This document shows, piece after piece, positions 44,883-56,928 of a stretch of 64,000 bases of DNA. The notes beneath the pieces were generated by a model. That model searched no databases and was not told the origin of the DNA. It was given only the letters and a program-made list of their open reading frames with translations. The stretch is taken from NCBI GenBank assembly GCA_036250195.1, contig JAVHZZ010000003.1, forward strand, positions 339,703,375-339,767,374. Direction: 5' to 3'. The stretch's first letter is position 1; every line of letters starts with the position of its first letter. Source of the DNA: Mixophyes australis (lineage: Eukaryota; Chordata; Amphibia; Anura; Limnodynastidae). The position numbers were made by a program, and so were the translations under genes.

Positions 44883-46455
44883 GTGGGGCACTACGGGGAC
44901 ATTAAAAACACTTAATGACTGACATCATGTCACTTATTCAGTGTTTTAGGTGCCCTCTAACCAGAAGTACCCAAGGCAACCGCCTAGGATCGCTTAATGA
45001 TAGCAAAGGTCCTGGGAGGGGGTGGGAGAAGGAGAGCCAATAAGAAACTGCAATCTGTGATTTAAGACTTGTCATTGGTCCATAGGTTACCCCTCCCCCT
45101 CTCCAGCTCTGGGATTCCAGATAAGGAAAGCAGTGTGGTAGGGTGATTTGTTCAACCTACCTGGTAGCGCTACTTTAAGGCTATTTTAAGGCAATTCCAA
45201 AAAGTTTTGCACTAATTTGAGTGTGATTCAGAATTTGTAGTACTTAATTGGAGATAAACATGTTTTTTTATATAGAATATAGAGTTATTTTAACACTATT
45301 TCAAGAACAATTTAAATAAATTGTCTGCCTAATTCACTTTTATAGAATAATCCCTATTTTTTTTATAAAGAGAAAAGCATATTTGTCATTACAACAAATA
45401 TGTTGATATGTCTTAGCATAGGATCAACTTTATTGTCTTAAGTCTACTCGAAAGCTAAAACAGTTCCGGCTATTGAAAACATTAATCAGATGTTCCTAAC
45501 TGCATGCTGCCGAGCGATGGCCTTTTCTCAGTCAATGTTTAATATCTAGTATTGTTTATTCCCCGGAATTATAGTTAAAAGGTGCTAAAATGGAACCAAT
45601 GACTCAAAAATATTTTTATATTTGTAGAGGTGGGGAACTGTATCGGAATGAATTAGGCATTGCTCACTGATTGCTGGCGTCTTCTGTGAATGTACAATCA
45701 ACATCCTTCCTTTTAGTAATTTTAAAACGAAGTGATCTTGATGGGAGGTCCAACATGAGATCCCCTGGTTGGGTTGTTCAATCACAGCGAGTATTAATAT
45801 CACCTAGTTCCTGGCTTCCCTAATGTCATTGGAATCATTTATTCCAGGAATTCTTTCTCTGTTACTTAGTTTTTAACCTTTATCTTTTGTCGTTGACTCT
45901 TATATTTCCATTCTAGCAAACAATGAAGTCAAGAAACTTGGCTTGATGTTTTAAAGACACCACATGGCTTATATGTGTCCTCTGTAAGTATAAGGCGCAC
46001 TCAAAATGTGAAATAATTTGTTGAATAATAGAAAATGTCCAATATATCATTATACAAATAAAAACCTTTATTATGCTCCTTACATTTTCTTTGTTCATTT
46101 TGTCTTTAGTTACATTTTAAAACTTATGTTAGACACAAATGGACAGCTGGGGTCATTCTGACATCCTGAATTTTTCTCAATAACCAGAAGTATATTTATG
46201 CTGCAGCGAATTTTAATAGGAAGAAACAATCAGCAATGGCCTTGTAATATTATCTGTAGTGGACTGTATGTTCCTGTTATAGTGCTGTCTATCCTGGATA
46301 GACGAGTCATAACACTTCAGAGCCACAATGTCCGAGAGCCTGCCATTAACTTTTATATTATTATATATTATACACAATGTACAAAGTAATGGATAGCTTA
46401 ATGTAGTACATACTGACGAGTAAGGTGAACCAATTTATAATGAAGGTAGTTATTT
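44883..46455. other. No gene recognised
   Basis: Nothing identifiable. A strong acceptor-like tract (TCTTATATTTCCATTCTAG, about 45915) and GTAAGTATAAG (45984) bracket 67 bp that is closed in all three frames. Confidence 0.5.
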
Positions 46456-46560
46456 ATTTTGGGCCTGATTCACTAAGGAATGTAAAATTGCTTGTGCATG
46501 CTCACAAATGGACTATATGGCAGTGAACGCAAAGGACACGTTTTCAAGGTTGGAACGGGG
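46456..46560 (+). mobile_element. MITE fragment starting GGGCCTGATTCACTAAGGA
   Basis: Terminus shared with 25856 and, inverted, with 15745 and 61050. The far end is not defined. Confidence 0.45.
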
Positions 46561-46839
46561 GAGGGGAGAGGATTATGGACGTAGGCATTGTAAATTAAGG
46601 ATGTGTCGAAGTGGAGCACGCGCACATCCATCCGATTCAAGCTCTGGGCATCTCTCAGTTACGTGATTTTTAGCCGTATCACTTGCACAAGGTACAGTGA
46701 AGGTGTAACGGGAGAGTGATAATGATGATATTCATGATAGAACATGCATTTGCAATCAAAAGCAACTGTAAAAAATATTTTATGTACAGTGGGCATTAGA
46801 GAAGTGTGGCCATCAGCCTGAACGCAGTTAAAATCACGT

Positions 46840-47445
46840 GGGTGAGTGATTAGGTGTTTAGCCTATGGGCTTGTATTCTATGTGAACCAATAGGTAGAGA
46901 GGGGGGGGTGGTTTTGTTTTATATAGATTAGGGTTCTCCTCCATTTTCCCCTCTCTGTTTCCGGATTCCTCCCTCCCACCCGGCTGTTTTTAAAATGGTT
47001 TTGTCTCTTTCGGTGGGAGAGCAGTGCAGTTGGTAAGTTTGCATATGGTGCTTGGTTTATATGTCATAGGTCACTACTCCCCCTTTCGTATGGTGTTGTC
47101 ATCACGTGTGTTGGGTCCAGTGAATGGGACTCTGGGCCAGTATGTTGATTATCGCTGGCGGTTTATATAGGGGGGTGTAGTCTTGCCGTTGGACATATAT
47201 TTCGCACCGGCCAATAGATAAGGTAAATCCTGGGTTGGTGGTTCAATGGTCTGACCTTTCCACCGTTATTGGTTTTGTTTTTGCCATCTGCCCTGCTCTC
47301 GTCCGCCTTCAGCCCCTTTAGTTTAATTTATCCATTTAATAAATATATTAATAAATATATTTTAATTCCAACATTATTCTGGTGTCCGTGTCGTTATTGG
47401 TTTAGAAGGTATTATGGTAAACACTATGAGCTTCCGCACTGTGCA
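46840..47445 (+). mobile_element. Possible retroelement terminal repeat (LTR/DIRS-like)
   Basis: A C/T-rich block TTCTCCTCCATTTTCCCCTC, then TTTCGGTGGGAGAGCAGTGCA and, after about 350 bp, AATAAATATATTTTAATTCC followed by TCTGGTGTCCGTG and GAGCTTCCGCACTG. This layout resembles terminal regions of DIRS- or LTR-type retroelements in frogs. No ORF or paired copy is present, so class and limits are uncertain. Confidence 0.3.
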
Positions 47446-47815
47446 TTTTAATAACAAATAACATCCTGATAAATGTATTTCATGGGGGGGGAGGGTTGAA
47501 AAAAAAACATTTTTTTAAAAAAGTATTTTTTATTAATGATATACTATTAACAGGTGATAATCTCTTTTATAAAATAAATGTATCTGTGTATTCTGTTGGG
47601 ACTTTATATATACCTAGGTATTGTGTGTATCCTGCAGTGTTTTGTGTCTGCATACGGCAAGTGATGACTAGGCAGAGTGCACTTGGACATTATTCAACTA
47701 GAAACGTTTCTTGAGATCCTCTTCTTATTGAATACGAGCGTAACTGTTTACATTGTTCATACATTTGAAAAAAACAACAATATAGAATTTGATGGCAGAC
47801 AAGAACCGCTTGGCC

Positions 47816-48008
47816 CAGGGTTTCCCAAACCCAGTCCTCAGGGCCCCCTAACAGTGCAGGTTTTCCATATCTCCTTGCTGGAGCACAGGTGTATTCATTA
47901 CTGACTGACACATTGTAACAGATCCACAGGTGGTCCTAATTATGTCACATGTGATCCGGAAAACCTGCACTGTTAGGGAGCCCTGAGGACTGGGTTTGGG
48001 AAACCCTG
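47816..48008. mobile_element. hAT MITE, 193 bp, copy 2
   Basis: CAGGGTTTCCCAAACCCAGT at the left, and ACTGGGTTTGGGAAACCCTG at the right. Perfect 8-bp target duplication GCTTGGCC (47808-47815, 48009-48016). Same length as the copy at 5896-6088 and nearly identical. Confidence 0.93.
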
Positions 48009-48123
48009 GCTTGGCCCATCTAGTCTGCCCATTTTTTAACCCATGGTAATCTCAAACCCTATTTGATCCATTATTCTTTGTAAGGATGTATTACCCAGTA
48101 TTGTCTTATTAGTGTTTGTTCCC

Positions 48124-48178
48124 AATTGTAAATTTGCTGGCGCTATATAAATAAATGTTGATGATGATGATGATGATA
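48124..48178 (+). repeat. Repeat tail GGCGCTATATAAATAAATG(TTGATGATG)n
   Basis: Only the 3' tail of the SINE or related repeat is present, ending in a (GAT)n run. Confidence 0.6.
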
Positions 48179-49189
48179 TCCTTATGGCTATCCCAAGCAT
48201 GTCTAAATAATTGCTTTACTGTATTAGCCACCTCTTATGGTAGACAAATTGCATTCACTTTGTGTTCCTTAATGAATAAACAATATTCAAGAAAATGTAA
48301 CCTAACTATTCGCAAGGAACTTGTGACAAGCTTGAGGCAGCTATTTTGTGAGTTGAACAAGTGATCATAACTTTAATACAATCAATCAATAAAGGAAAAG
48401 CCAGTGTTTATGTATAGATCTGTTATAAAATGTTTTCTCGCTGGATTAAAGCATGTCTCCTTTTAAAATTGCAATATTATTTATAACAGAGCATGTCTTT
48501 CGTCAGAGTGCAATACTCTTTATGTCGCTTCCTTATCCCTACCAGCACTTGATCATTTCAGGATTCCCCACTGACTCGCTTTTGAATGAGCAAGAAACCA
48601 CAACCTATTTAATCTCTCTTAAAAAAGAGAAACTTGACATATTTTTGAGGTTTTCGTGGCGTACAGGAAACAGGGATTCATCAAATTAATTGTGGCCAAA
48701 CAATGACCTCACATAGCTCTTAATAATATCAGAGGTTTTACAAAGTCACCCAGACACTGAAAAATTGTAATAATTTGTAGTTTACTCTATGCGCATTGTT
48801 ACATTCACTGTCAGTTCAGTGACTCTTTTCAGAAGTTTGGGGTTAAATGAAACTCCACTTCCTTATAGCCGTAGTTAAGAGGGAAAACAAGCCAAAACAC
48901 ATGGGATGTTATTCTCATTTTAAGCAGGAGAATCTATACAAATCACAAGACATGCTTAGCAAACTGACATAAAACATTACAAACAGCAGGGGAGGACTGT
49001 GGGACAAACACAAGCAAGTTGCCCTGCTCTTCTGCCAGTGTGCTGCAGTGGAAACCTAGGTTTGATGGAAACTGTGGGGGTCACGGTTCGCTTAATATGG
49101 GTGTGGTTTTATAAGGCTAATGAAGTATATGAAAAATTGCTATAATCAAACACAACACAATCTGCCTAGTATTCAATGCATATAAAATT
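48179..49189. other. No gene recognised
   Basis: No convincing ORF or repeat. Confidence 0.5.
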
Positions 49190-49560
49190 CTACCGATCTC
49201 TATACAATACAGAGAGCCTTCTAGTGACATCTTTATAATACAGAGAGCATTCTAGTGACATCTATACAATACAGAGAGCATTCTAGAGATCTCTATACAA
49301 TACACAGAGTATAATAGTGACTGATATACATACCATACCACCCAACATTTGGGTAGGCAGCATCAGGACAGGGGATGTGCAACCTCACAATTGAAGGCAT
49401 GACCAAGTCACAATGGGGGATGTGGTTACACCCAGGTTGAAGCACTAGGCTGCCATTTGAAGCACTATGCTGCCTAGTGATCTCTATCCAATACAGAGAT
49501 CATCCTAGTGACCTCTATTCAGTACAGAGAAGATTCTAATGATCTCAGTATAATACAAAC
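49190..49560 (+). repeat. Interrupted ~35-bp tandem repeat
   Basis: Units of CTATACAATACAGAGAGCAT with TCTAGTGACAT at 49196-49320, resuming at about 49470-49560. The intervening block has GACCAAGTCACAATGGGGGA, a separate repeat-like sequence. Confidence 0.65.
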
Positions 49561-49589
49561 AACTTTATAACGACCTATATACAATAGAG

Positions 49590-49930
49590 AATACAAGACT
49601 GATCTTCTCCCACCGCTTCACATTTGCCGCACCACTTTGCAAATCCCTACACTGGCTTCTGTGTCCTACAGAATCCAATTCAAATTACTCACCAACTTAT
49701 AAATCCCTCATCAACTCCACCACTTCATACATCTCAGATCTCATCTCAAAATACTTTCCCTCTTGCCCTCAGAGATTTATCTCTGCCCTGCACCTCGCCT
49801 CATCACTGGTAATAACCTGTCACTTCTGTCTACAAAACTTATCATGTGCCACTACTCACTACCACACCCGATCAGACTCTCCCACAGCCTTCAATTGTTT
49901 ACACGCTCTCTGTGCTACTTTCCTGTGTGC
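49590..49930 (+). pseudogene. Probable L2/CR1-type LINE ORF2 3' fragment
   Basis: The series ACACTGGCTTCTGTGTCCTA, CAGAATCCAATTCAAATTAC, CATCTCAGATCTCATCTC and GATCAGACTCTCCCACAGCC follows the order of the C-terminal end of a LINE ORF2 common in frogs and fish (encoding LHWLP-IQFKLL-TYK-YISDLIS-like residues). It is broken by stops and frameshifts. Confidence 0.55.
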
Positions 49931-50620
49931 ACGAGAAAAAAAGGTTATATCTGCTGTAATATATCAATCCTAATAGCAAATGCGTCTTTCCCTATAAAAA
50001 AAACAAATGTTTGCAACCTTTTATTGCGCTTGCGACCTGGTTCTTTGTATGGTTATATGGGTGTAAGTACGTCTGCTGTAAACCTGGCACATGCTACACA
50101 AGCAGAGCTGGACACATCTTGAGATGGTTGACACTCAGAAAATGGACTTAAATAAGTTATTTTGCATATCTTTGGGCCTCACATAATACTGCAGAGAATC
50201 AGTATGATTCACAGACATTGAGCTTTAGAGTAGCAGTTGCCAACCTACTGCTCTCGGAGCCACATGCAGTTCTTTAAACTTTTAAATGTGGTTCCTGACT
50301 GCAGATGTCCTGAGCGCAGGTGATGATGGGGGTCACTGGCAGGGGCAGATTGACCCCCCCACCAGCTGCTCACAATCTGACTTATTCTCTGCGCTGTTAT
50401 AAACCAGAGAATAAGACTGACCAGGAGAACCTGTCTTCCATGTCACATGACCTCCTCTGCACAAGCAGGGACTTCTCACAGCACAACCAACCAGCGGACG
50501 GGAGGGGAGTGCAGTGTGCTCTCCTTCCTTTCTATGTGCCTCAGAGTCTGCAAGCTCCGGCTATAAAGGTAAGTGGGGGTGGTGTAAGAAGGCACATGGG
50601 GATCGTGTGAGAGACATGGT
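49931..50620. other. No gene recognised; possible MITE remnant near 50226
   Basis: GTTGCCAACCTACTGCTCTCG followed by GGAGCCACATGCAG resembles a MITE end, but the partner is not visible. Confidence 0.35.
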
Positions 50621-50836
50621 CAGGGGCGCACAGAGGATTTTTCAGGGGGAGGTTTCCTCCACCCCCGAAAAAAAACAAAAACCCTAGAGTCCTGCCGCGC
50701 ATCCGCTCTGTTTCGGCTGCACTGTAGTATACTGCAGCTGCGGCGCTGTCAAAGAAGCGTCCGCGGCGGTGCTGTATACTTTTTTAGCGAGGGGGGGTTT
50801 CTGGAGACCCAGAAACTCCCCCTGCGTGCGCCACTG
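50621..50836. mobile_element. hAT-like MITE, 216 bp
   Basis: CAGGGGCGCACAGAGGATTT and GGGGGAGGTTTCCT at the left; AGAAACTCCCCCTGCGTGCGC and CACTG at the right. Only ATGGT is shared by the immediate flanks (50616-50620 and 50837-50841), so the 8-bp duplication is not demonstrated. Confidence 0.65.
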
Positions 50837-50869
50837 ATGGTGATGTGTCTGATGAGCATGACGGGGAGA

Positions 50870-51545
50870 CCTGATGGGCATATGTGGGAGGTTATCTGGG
50901 CATGTGGGGAGGTCTGATGGGTATGTGATGAGGACTGATTACATGTATTGGGCATATGGGGAGATCTGAAGGTATGTGGGAAGGTATGACGAACATGTAA
51001 GAGGCATGTGGGGTGGTCTGATTGGCATGTCAGGGGCAATTGGTGAGATCTGATGGCATGTGAGGAAGTCTGATGGGCATATATGGGGCATGTGGTGAGA
51101 TCTGACGGCATGTGAAGAGGTCTGATGGGCATGTATGTGGCACATGGGGAGGACTGATGACATGTGGAGAGGTCTGATGGGCATGTAAGAGGCATGTGGG
51201 TGGTCTGATTGGCATGTCAGGGGCAATTGGTGAGATCTGATTGCATGTGAGGAGGTCTGATGGGCATATATGGGGCATGTAGTGTGATCTGATGGCATGT
51301 GGAGAGGTCTAATGGGCATGTATGTGGCACGTGGGGAGGTCTGATGACATGTGGAGAGGTCTGATAGGCATATATGTGGCACATGGGAAGGTCTGATAAC
51401 ATATGGAGAGGTCTGATGGGCATGTATGTGGCACATGGGGAGGTCTGATGACATGTGGAGAGGTCTGATGGGCATATATGTGGCACATGGGGAGGTCTGA
51501 TGACATGTGGAGAGGTCTGATGGGCATGTGAAGAGGTCTGAGAGG
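50870..51545 (+). repeat. ~52-bp minisatellite
   Basis: Units such as GGCATGTATGTGGCACATGG followed by GGAGGTCTGATGACATGTGG and AGAGGTCTGATG, with period about 52 bp at 51315, 51368, 51420 and 51472, more diverged to the left. Because 52 is not a multiple of 3, the sequence cycles through all frames. All three minus-strand frames stay open for 80-229 codons. Confidence 0.93.
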
Positions 51546-51574
51546 CACGGCTCTTTGAGGTATATTTTTTTTCC

Positions 51575-51715
51575 TAAGGGTAGATTTATAAAAAAGAAAA
51601 AAAAAAGTGTAAGTGTTGCCCATAGCAACCAATCAGAAAATGATAGCTAGAATGAATGAGATTGGTTGCTATGGGCAACATGTTCACTTTTTTGAAGGTT
51701 TGATACATTAACCCC
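51575..51715. mobile_element. CCAAT-bearing MITE, copy
   Basis: GTTGCCCATAGCAACCAATC and GATTGGTTGCTATGGGCAAC form inverted arms. The right end TTAACCCCT is diverged. Confidence 0.7.
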
Positions 51716-52392
51716 TGAATGTCTGACTGGATGGCCACCCCTGCTATAGAGGATTATACAGGTTGGTTATGAGTAGGTGATGGTCACATCACAATATTAA
51801 TGACAATGAGCCAGGGGATTTCTTATGATGCTTTCAATCCTCGGATGTTTTCTTTATAAAGATAACCCAAGCTACTTCCAAGATCTCTGGCAAATAATGA
51901 TACTGCAATGTTTATGGGTTGTTACCTCCCATTTAATGTATTTGATAGGATGCTGGCTATAAGTGTGTGTGTAGTAAGTAACTTAACAGGTGGTAGGTGG
52001 TATTAATGTTAATATCGATATATATGTCAAAGACAGAGGTGTCATATATTCTGATCCTATTATGAGAAACCTAGTAGTAAAGACAACTTATAACAGATAT
52101 CTCCACTGGATTGGAGCTAAGTGCATTTCAGTCAAATATTCCAAATAAAATTCTAAATCAGTAAAAGGAAAAACACTTTATGGCTGCATACATGACTCAT
52201 ACAGACAATCCACACTTGTCTCCATTGTCAGTTGTTCTGAATCAAACCTGTTGTGTTTGCAATGCAGGACCACCCAATGCTTATCCGTGGTAGAGGCTTA
52301 CTGCAGATAGCGAATGGCAATCCCAGAGGTCAGTTGACACTCTGTGATTCTGTTCCAGAGGCTTTACTGCTGACTGTGATAGGACTTCAGAG
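51716..52392. other. No gene recognised; weak exon-like segment at 52268-52328
   Basis: TTGTGTTTGCAATGCAG is a fair acceptor, followed by an open segment (DHPMLIRGRGLLQIANGNPR) and a poor donor AGAG/GTCAGT. Too short to support as a gene. Confidence 0.2.
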
Positions 52393-52561
52393 GGTATATT
52401 TACTAAACTGCGGGTTTGAAAAAAAGTGGAGATGTTGTCTAACCAATGAGATTCTAGATATAATTTATGTAGTACATTCTACAAAATGACAGCTATAATC
52501 TGATTGGGTGCTGTAGGCAACATTTCCACCTTTTCAAACTCACAGTTTAGTAAATATACCC
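52393..52561. mobile_element. CCAAT-bearing MITE, copy
   Basis: GGGTATATTTACTAAACTGC at the left, and GTTTAGTAAATATACCC at the right. The left arm has lost the CCTATAGCAA block (reads GTTGTCTAACCAATGAG). Confidence 0.85.
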
Positions 52562-53519
52562 GCAGAACTGTATATACACACATGGGAATGCTCTGATAGA
52601 TCAAAGTAACACCATAAGATTGGAATAGTATAGATTGATGTAGAGAAGATAGCAGAGTAGATCTCCATTTCTGAAAATCTGCTAAATGTTCCAAGCAGCT
52701 TTATGCATTTCTTACGTTAATTGTGATTTCATCAGAGACACTGAAAAGGCCTACATGTGGGTGTGTTCATATATTGGACTGTTGACTCAGGCTTTAATAA
52801 ATCAAGAAGAAGGTTATGTGTACTTGAAAATTGTGCCACAGGATTTCCTGTGCTTGATTGGGAAGTCTAGGTGCAGCAATCAAGTGGCCAAGAACCATAA
52901 GTGATAGTTCCTGGCCACTTCACTGGAACCTGAGGTTTGTGACCTCACTCTGCTGCCCTTGGTCAGCACACTAATCTGTCACCAAGGACTGTTGGCTACT
53001 TCCATAAATATACAGTTGGCAGTCGCATATGAGTTAAGAATCATTTACCGTTACCACCACATCCAATGGCCAAGGGGAGGGCTGTCCTTGCTAATAACAG
53101 TGTATGTGAATTCAAGAGTGCATCACAAGCCAAAGTTACTGGATTTGAATTAACTAAAGCCAATAGTGCTACAAGCTACGCATTGCAAGCCACTGATGAC
53201 GATCGTGTGATTGTGAAATAAACTCTACCAGGCAGTATATCTATGTCACAACTAAGGATGGTATAGTGGGACAATGTTTAGCATTGTTGCCTCACAAAAC
53301 TGGGTTCTATTCTGAATATCTATGTGGTGTTTACTACTTTATAAACCCAATGGTATATTCTTTCCAGCAGTAGTAAATGGAAGTGACACATAAGAACTCC
53401 AAATGGACGGCCATGGATTGACATAATGTAGTTGTAACTGGCGTGTCAGGTTAGCTCACGAATAATTGAGTGAGATCCTGCTGTCTCAATGAGTATTGAC
53501 TAAACTTCCCTGGAGGCGC
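52562..53519. other. No gene recognised
   Basis: No convincing ORF or repeat. Confidence 0.45.
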
Positions 53520-53750
53520 GGAGTCTAACAAAATGGGAGATGTTCACAAAGTCCAAACATATTCAGCCACTATTGGCAGAGCTTGTCACGGATGATGGAA
53601 CTGATAACAGTACTCAACAATGCCGGCCAATGATGTGAATCATAGCGTTCATCGCAAACAGTGGAAACGGTATGCAGATATTGTGACAGTCTAACATACA
53701 GCAGAGATGAATAGCAGCTTACCACGGATTGTGGAACAGATAACAGTAGT
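53520..53750 (+). repeat. ~140-150-bp tandem repeat, left part
   Basis: The modules CATAGCGTT-CGC/ACAGTGG, GGTATGCAGA, ACATACAGCAG and GATTGTGGAACAGATAACAG recur in the same order at 57933-58130. The hAT-type element at 53751-57932 lies between the two parts. Confidence 0.75.
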
Positions 53751-53898
53751 CAGTGTCGGACTGGGACATGAAGGGCCCACCGGGGGAAATGCAGCGGTAG
53801 GGGCCCACTACAATGGGGTGTGGCCAACTGTAAGAGGGGTTGTGGTCAGTCATTAAAGGGGATGGGGTCAGCCCATGGAGGACAACGTATAGCACCTT

Positions 53899-55497
53899 CA
53901 GGGCCTGATTAAGGGTTCTGGCCGCCCTAGGCTAATACGGCCGCAGCGCCCCCCCCCCCCCCCCTCCTCCGAATATATAGGTGTATAGGAACACTCCTGA
54001 ATATGAATGTTAAGGTGTATTCTCCAGCATTCAAATTTAGACAGATTGTGCCATTGTCTCTTACCTGTTCTTGCTCTTCTCTCTTGCAACTACTTTGTTA
54101 TCCTCTCGCTGGCTTCTGGAAAGTTGGCGTCCTGTTTTGAAAATGCAAAAATGTATTATAATGCAAACCCTGAATGATTAGGCCCTTTAGTTAAAACAAA
54201 ACACTCCATTATGGCCAGCTAAAAATACCCATTGGACAGGCATATATAAGCAATATCTGAATATTTGTTGTCAATCAAATACAAACCTCTACCAGCCCCA
54301 TCTCACTAGTATTTAGTATTCTAGTGATTGCTAAGACCACCCATGTGACCACCACACAATCATGAGATTCTGCCCCCCAAAGCTGCTCTATTTTTTAAAT
54401 ACCCCCTGCAGCCATTTTCCTTAACCACAACCCCCCCCCCCCCACAGCCATTTTCCTTAACCCCCTTGCAGCTATTTTCCTTACCTCCACTCTGTAGCTA
54501 TCCCCCCCGTCACATCAAAACTCCCCCAGTCACATATATCAGCCCCCATCCTCTGCCCTCCTTCATACATATCAACCTCTCTCCCTCCCTATAGATTTTC
54601 ATGGCAGCCCCCCCTCCCACCCTATAGATTTGTATGACAGTCCCCCTCTCCCTCCCTATACATATGCATGACAGTCCCCCTCTCCCTCCCTATACATATG
54701 CATGACAGTCCCCCCTCTCCCTCCCTATAGATATGCAGGGTAGTCCCCCCCCTCCCTATAGATATGCAGGGTAGTTCCCCCCCCCCTCTCTATAGATATG
54801 CAGTGTAGTTCCCCCCCTCCCTATAGATATGCAGGGTAATTCCCCCCTCCCTATAGATATGCAGGGCAGTTCCCCCCCCTCCCTATAGATATGCAGGGCA
54901 GTTCCCCCCCCTCCCTATAGATATGCAGGGCAGTTCACCCCCCTCCCTATAGATATGCAGGGCAGTTCCCCCCCCTCCCTATAGATATGCAGGGCAGTTC
55001 CCCCCCCCCCCTCCCTATAGATATGCAGGGTAGTTCCCCCCCTCCCTATAGATATGCAGGGTAGTTCCCCCCCTCCCTATAGATATGCAGGGCAGTTCCC
55101 CCCCTCCCTATAGATATGCAGGGCAGTTCCCCCCTTCACTTACCTGTAGTTGTGCCAGCGTCGCTCCTCTCCTCAGATCAGCAAATAGGAAGTGAAGATG
55201 TCCTGCTTCCTGTCTGCTGCACAGCAACAGGCAGCCTGGCTATTGGCTGTGTGTTGCTAACCACTGACCAGCAATGCTTTTGATCGTCGAGCCCTCCACC
55301 CCCCCCCCCACGGCGACACCCCACCCCCCCCCCCCCCCCGCGGCGACCCCCCGCAGCAACCCCCCTCCCCCACCCCGAAAAACAAAATGAATGAAGAAAA
55401 TAAATAAATAAATAAATAAATACCCGCAGCGCCGCGCCCCCCGGGACCCAGCGCCCCAGGCTGCAGCCTGGTCAGCCTAGTGGTTGATCAGGCCCTG
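53899..55497. mobile_element. hAT-type element with internal minisatellite
   Basis: CAGGGCCTGATTAAGGG at the left, and GTTGATCAGGCCCTG at the right. Flanks AGCACCTT (53891-53898) and AGCACCAT (55498-55505) match at 7 of 8. The ends resemble those of 40374-40968. Most of the length is C-rich sequence and the minisatellite. Confidence 0.82.
54585..55135 (+). repeat. ~30-bp C-rich minisatellite
   Basis: About 17 copies of CCCTATAGATATGCAGGGCA followed by GTTCCCCCC, with C-run lengths varying from unit to unit. Left units have CATATGCATGACAGT. Confidence 0.93.
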
Positions 55498-55681
55498 AGC
55501 ACCATAGTATGGTCCATAAAGAAAAAGTGGACATTTGCAGTGAGGAGCCGCGACGGACAAGACAGAAGAGCAGAAAGAAGTCAATAGGAAGGTAAGTGAA
55601 GGGGAGCAAATGCAGCATGGAGGGCACTGTGTGAGAAATGGGAGAAAGGGGAATGGGAGGGATGAATTGAATACAATCAAT

Positions 55682-56007
55682 CGTCATCAGCTATTAATAT
55701 AGTGTCACTAATTCCGCAGCGCTCTACAGAGAACTCACTCACATCAGTCCTTGCCCCATTGAAGCTTAGACTTTAAATTCCCTAACATAAACACAAACAG
55801 ACCAAAAGAGACCAAGGTCAATTTAATAGCAGCCAATTAACCTACTAGTTTGGGAGTGTGGGAGGAAACCGGAGCACCCGGAGGAAACCCACGCAAACAC
55901 CGGGAGAACATACAAACTCCCCACAGATAAGGCCATGGTCGGCAATTGAACTCATGACCCCAGTGCTGTAAGGCAGAAATGCTAACCACTGAGCCACAGT
56001 GCTGCCC
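55682..56007 (-). mobile_element. SINE-like element copy
   Basis: Complement of the family body: GGAAACCCACGCAAACACCG, AATTGAACTCATGACCCCAG, and head GCCACAGTGCTGCCC. The tail TATTAATATAGTGTCACTAA is diverged. Confidence 0.85.
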
Positions 56008-56539
56008 AAAACAAGGCATTTCAACAAACTAGACAGTAATAGACATCAATTGATACACAACACTCTTGTGCTTGTACCATCACAACACAGGGCTAAAAAC
56101 AACTATCATACATATATGCCAGTATACACATGGCAAATATTGGTACACATGCACACAGACCTACACCTCCTAACATTTGTACATATCAATTGGAACAAAA
56201 TAAGCCCCATCACTGATAGCTACTCCTCCTATCTGTCCAAGTCACTTCCTGATTCAATTTCAAACATGCACTGGTTACAGCAAAGTCACAAACTTTAGGG
56301 AACTGAACATTTCGACTGTCTCACCAAAAATGGGACTATGGAGAGGTACGTGGACGTTTTTTATAAAATCTGTAAGGGTCTAAGCAGAAAGTGGAAAGCC
56401 TCAGGAAGCCATACTCCAAATTAATAACAATGGGTCAGGGAGAAAATCCAGTCCTTTTGGGAGCGCTGCAGTGAATTGGATGACAGTGGGTGATGAAATG
56501 GCACTGCCCAGTTTTGCTAGGGCCATGTTTTTTTTTCAG

Positions 56540-56655
56540 TTTATCATGACGTTACAGAAATATTTTTTCGCACATACATCAAATGTGGTAACCTTCATAT
56601 ACACTGTAGAAATCAGTTGTCAAAGTATAAATCAAGAAGTGTCGATATGGGAGAT
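56540..56655 (+). other. Exon-like segment within the 4.2-kb hAT-type element
   Basis: A 116-bp open segment between CATGTTTTTTTTTCAG (strong acceptor) and GAGAT/GTAAGTG (good donor), reading FIMTLQKYFFAHTSNVVTFI onward. No homologue recognised. If real it would be host sequence captured by the element. Chance is a serious alternative. Confidence 0.2.
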
Positions 56656-56740
56656 GTAAGTGAATGGTGTCCTGGTTTCCGCCAGGGCCTCCTGCAGACT
56701 TCTAGGAACTTGATAGTTTGAATTCATTTTAGATGCTTTT

Positions 56741-56928
56741 TATCACTAGGGACAGATAGACTGATGTGAATGAGTTCTCTGTACAGCGCTGCGGAATCAG
56801 TGGCGCTATATAAATAAATGATGATGATGATATTAATATCATCATCATCATTTATTTATATAGCGCCACTGATTCCGCAGCGCTGTACAGAGAACTCATT
56901 CACATCAGTCTATCTGTCCCTAGTGATA
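56741..56928. repeat. Perfect 188-bp palindrome of a repeat tail
   Basis: Two 94-bp arms, identical by base-by-base comparison, centred between 56834 and 56835 in TATTAATA with no spacer. Each arm is the SINE 3' region (GACTGATGTGAATGAGTTCT, GCGCTATATAAATAAATGATG). A GTGATA microsatellite follows on the right. Confidence 0.95.

Noticed and set aside
45915..45985. Strong acceptor and GTAAGTATAAG donor bracketing 67 bp
   Set aside because: All three frames contain a stop within the segment.
50939..51628. 229-codon minus-strand ORF with CHIYAHQTSPHVIRPPH repeats
   Set aside because: Product of the 52-bp minisatellite; all three frames are open.
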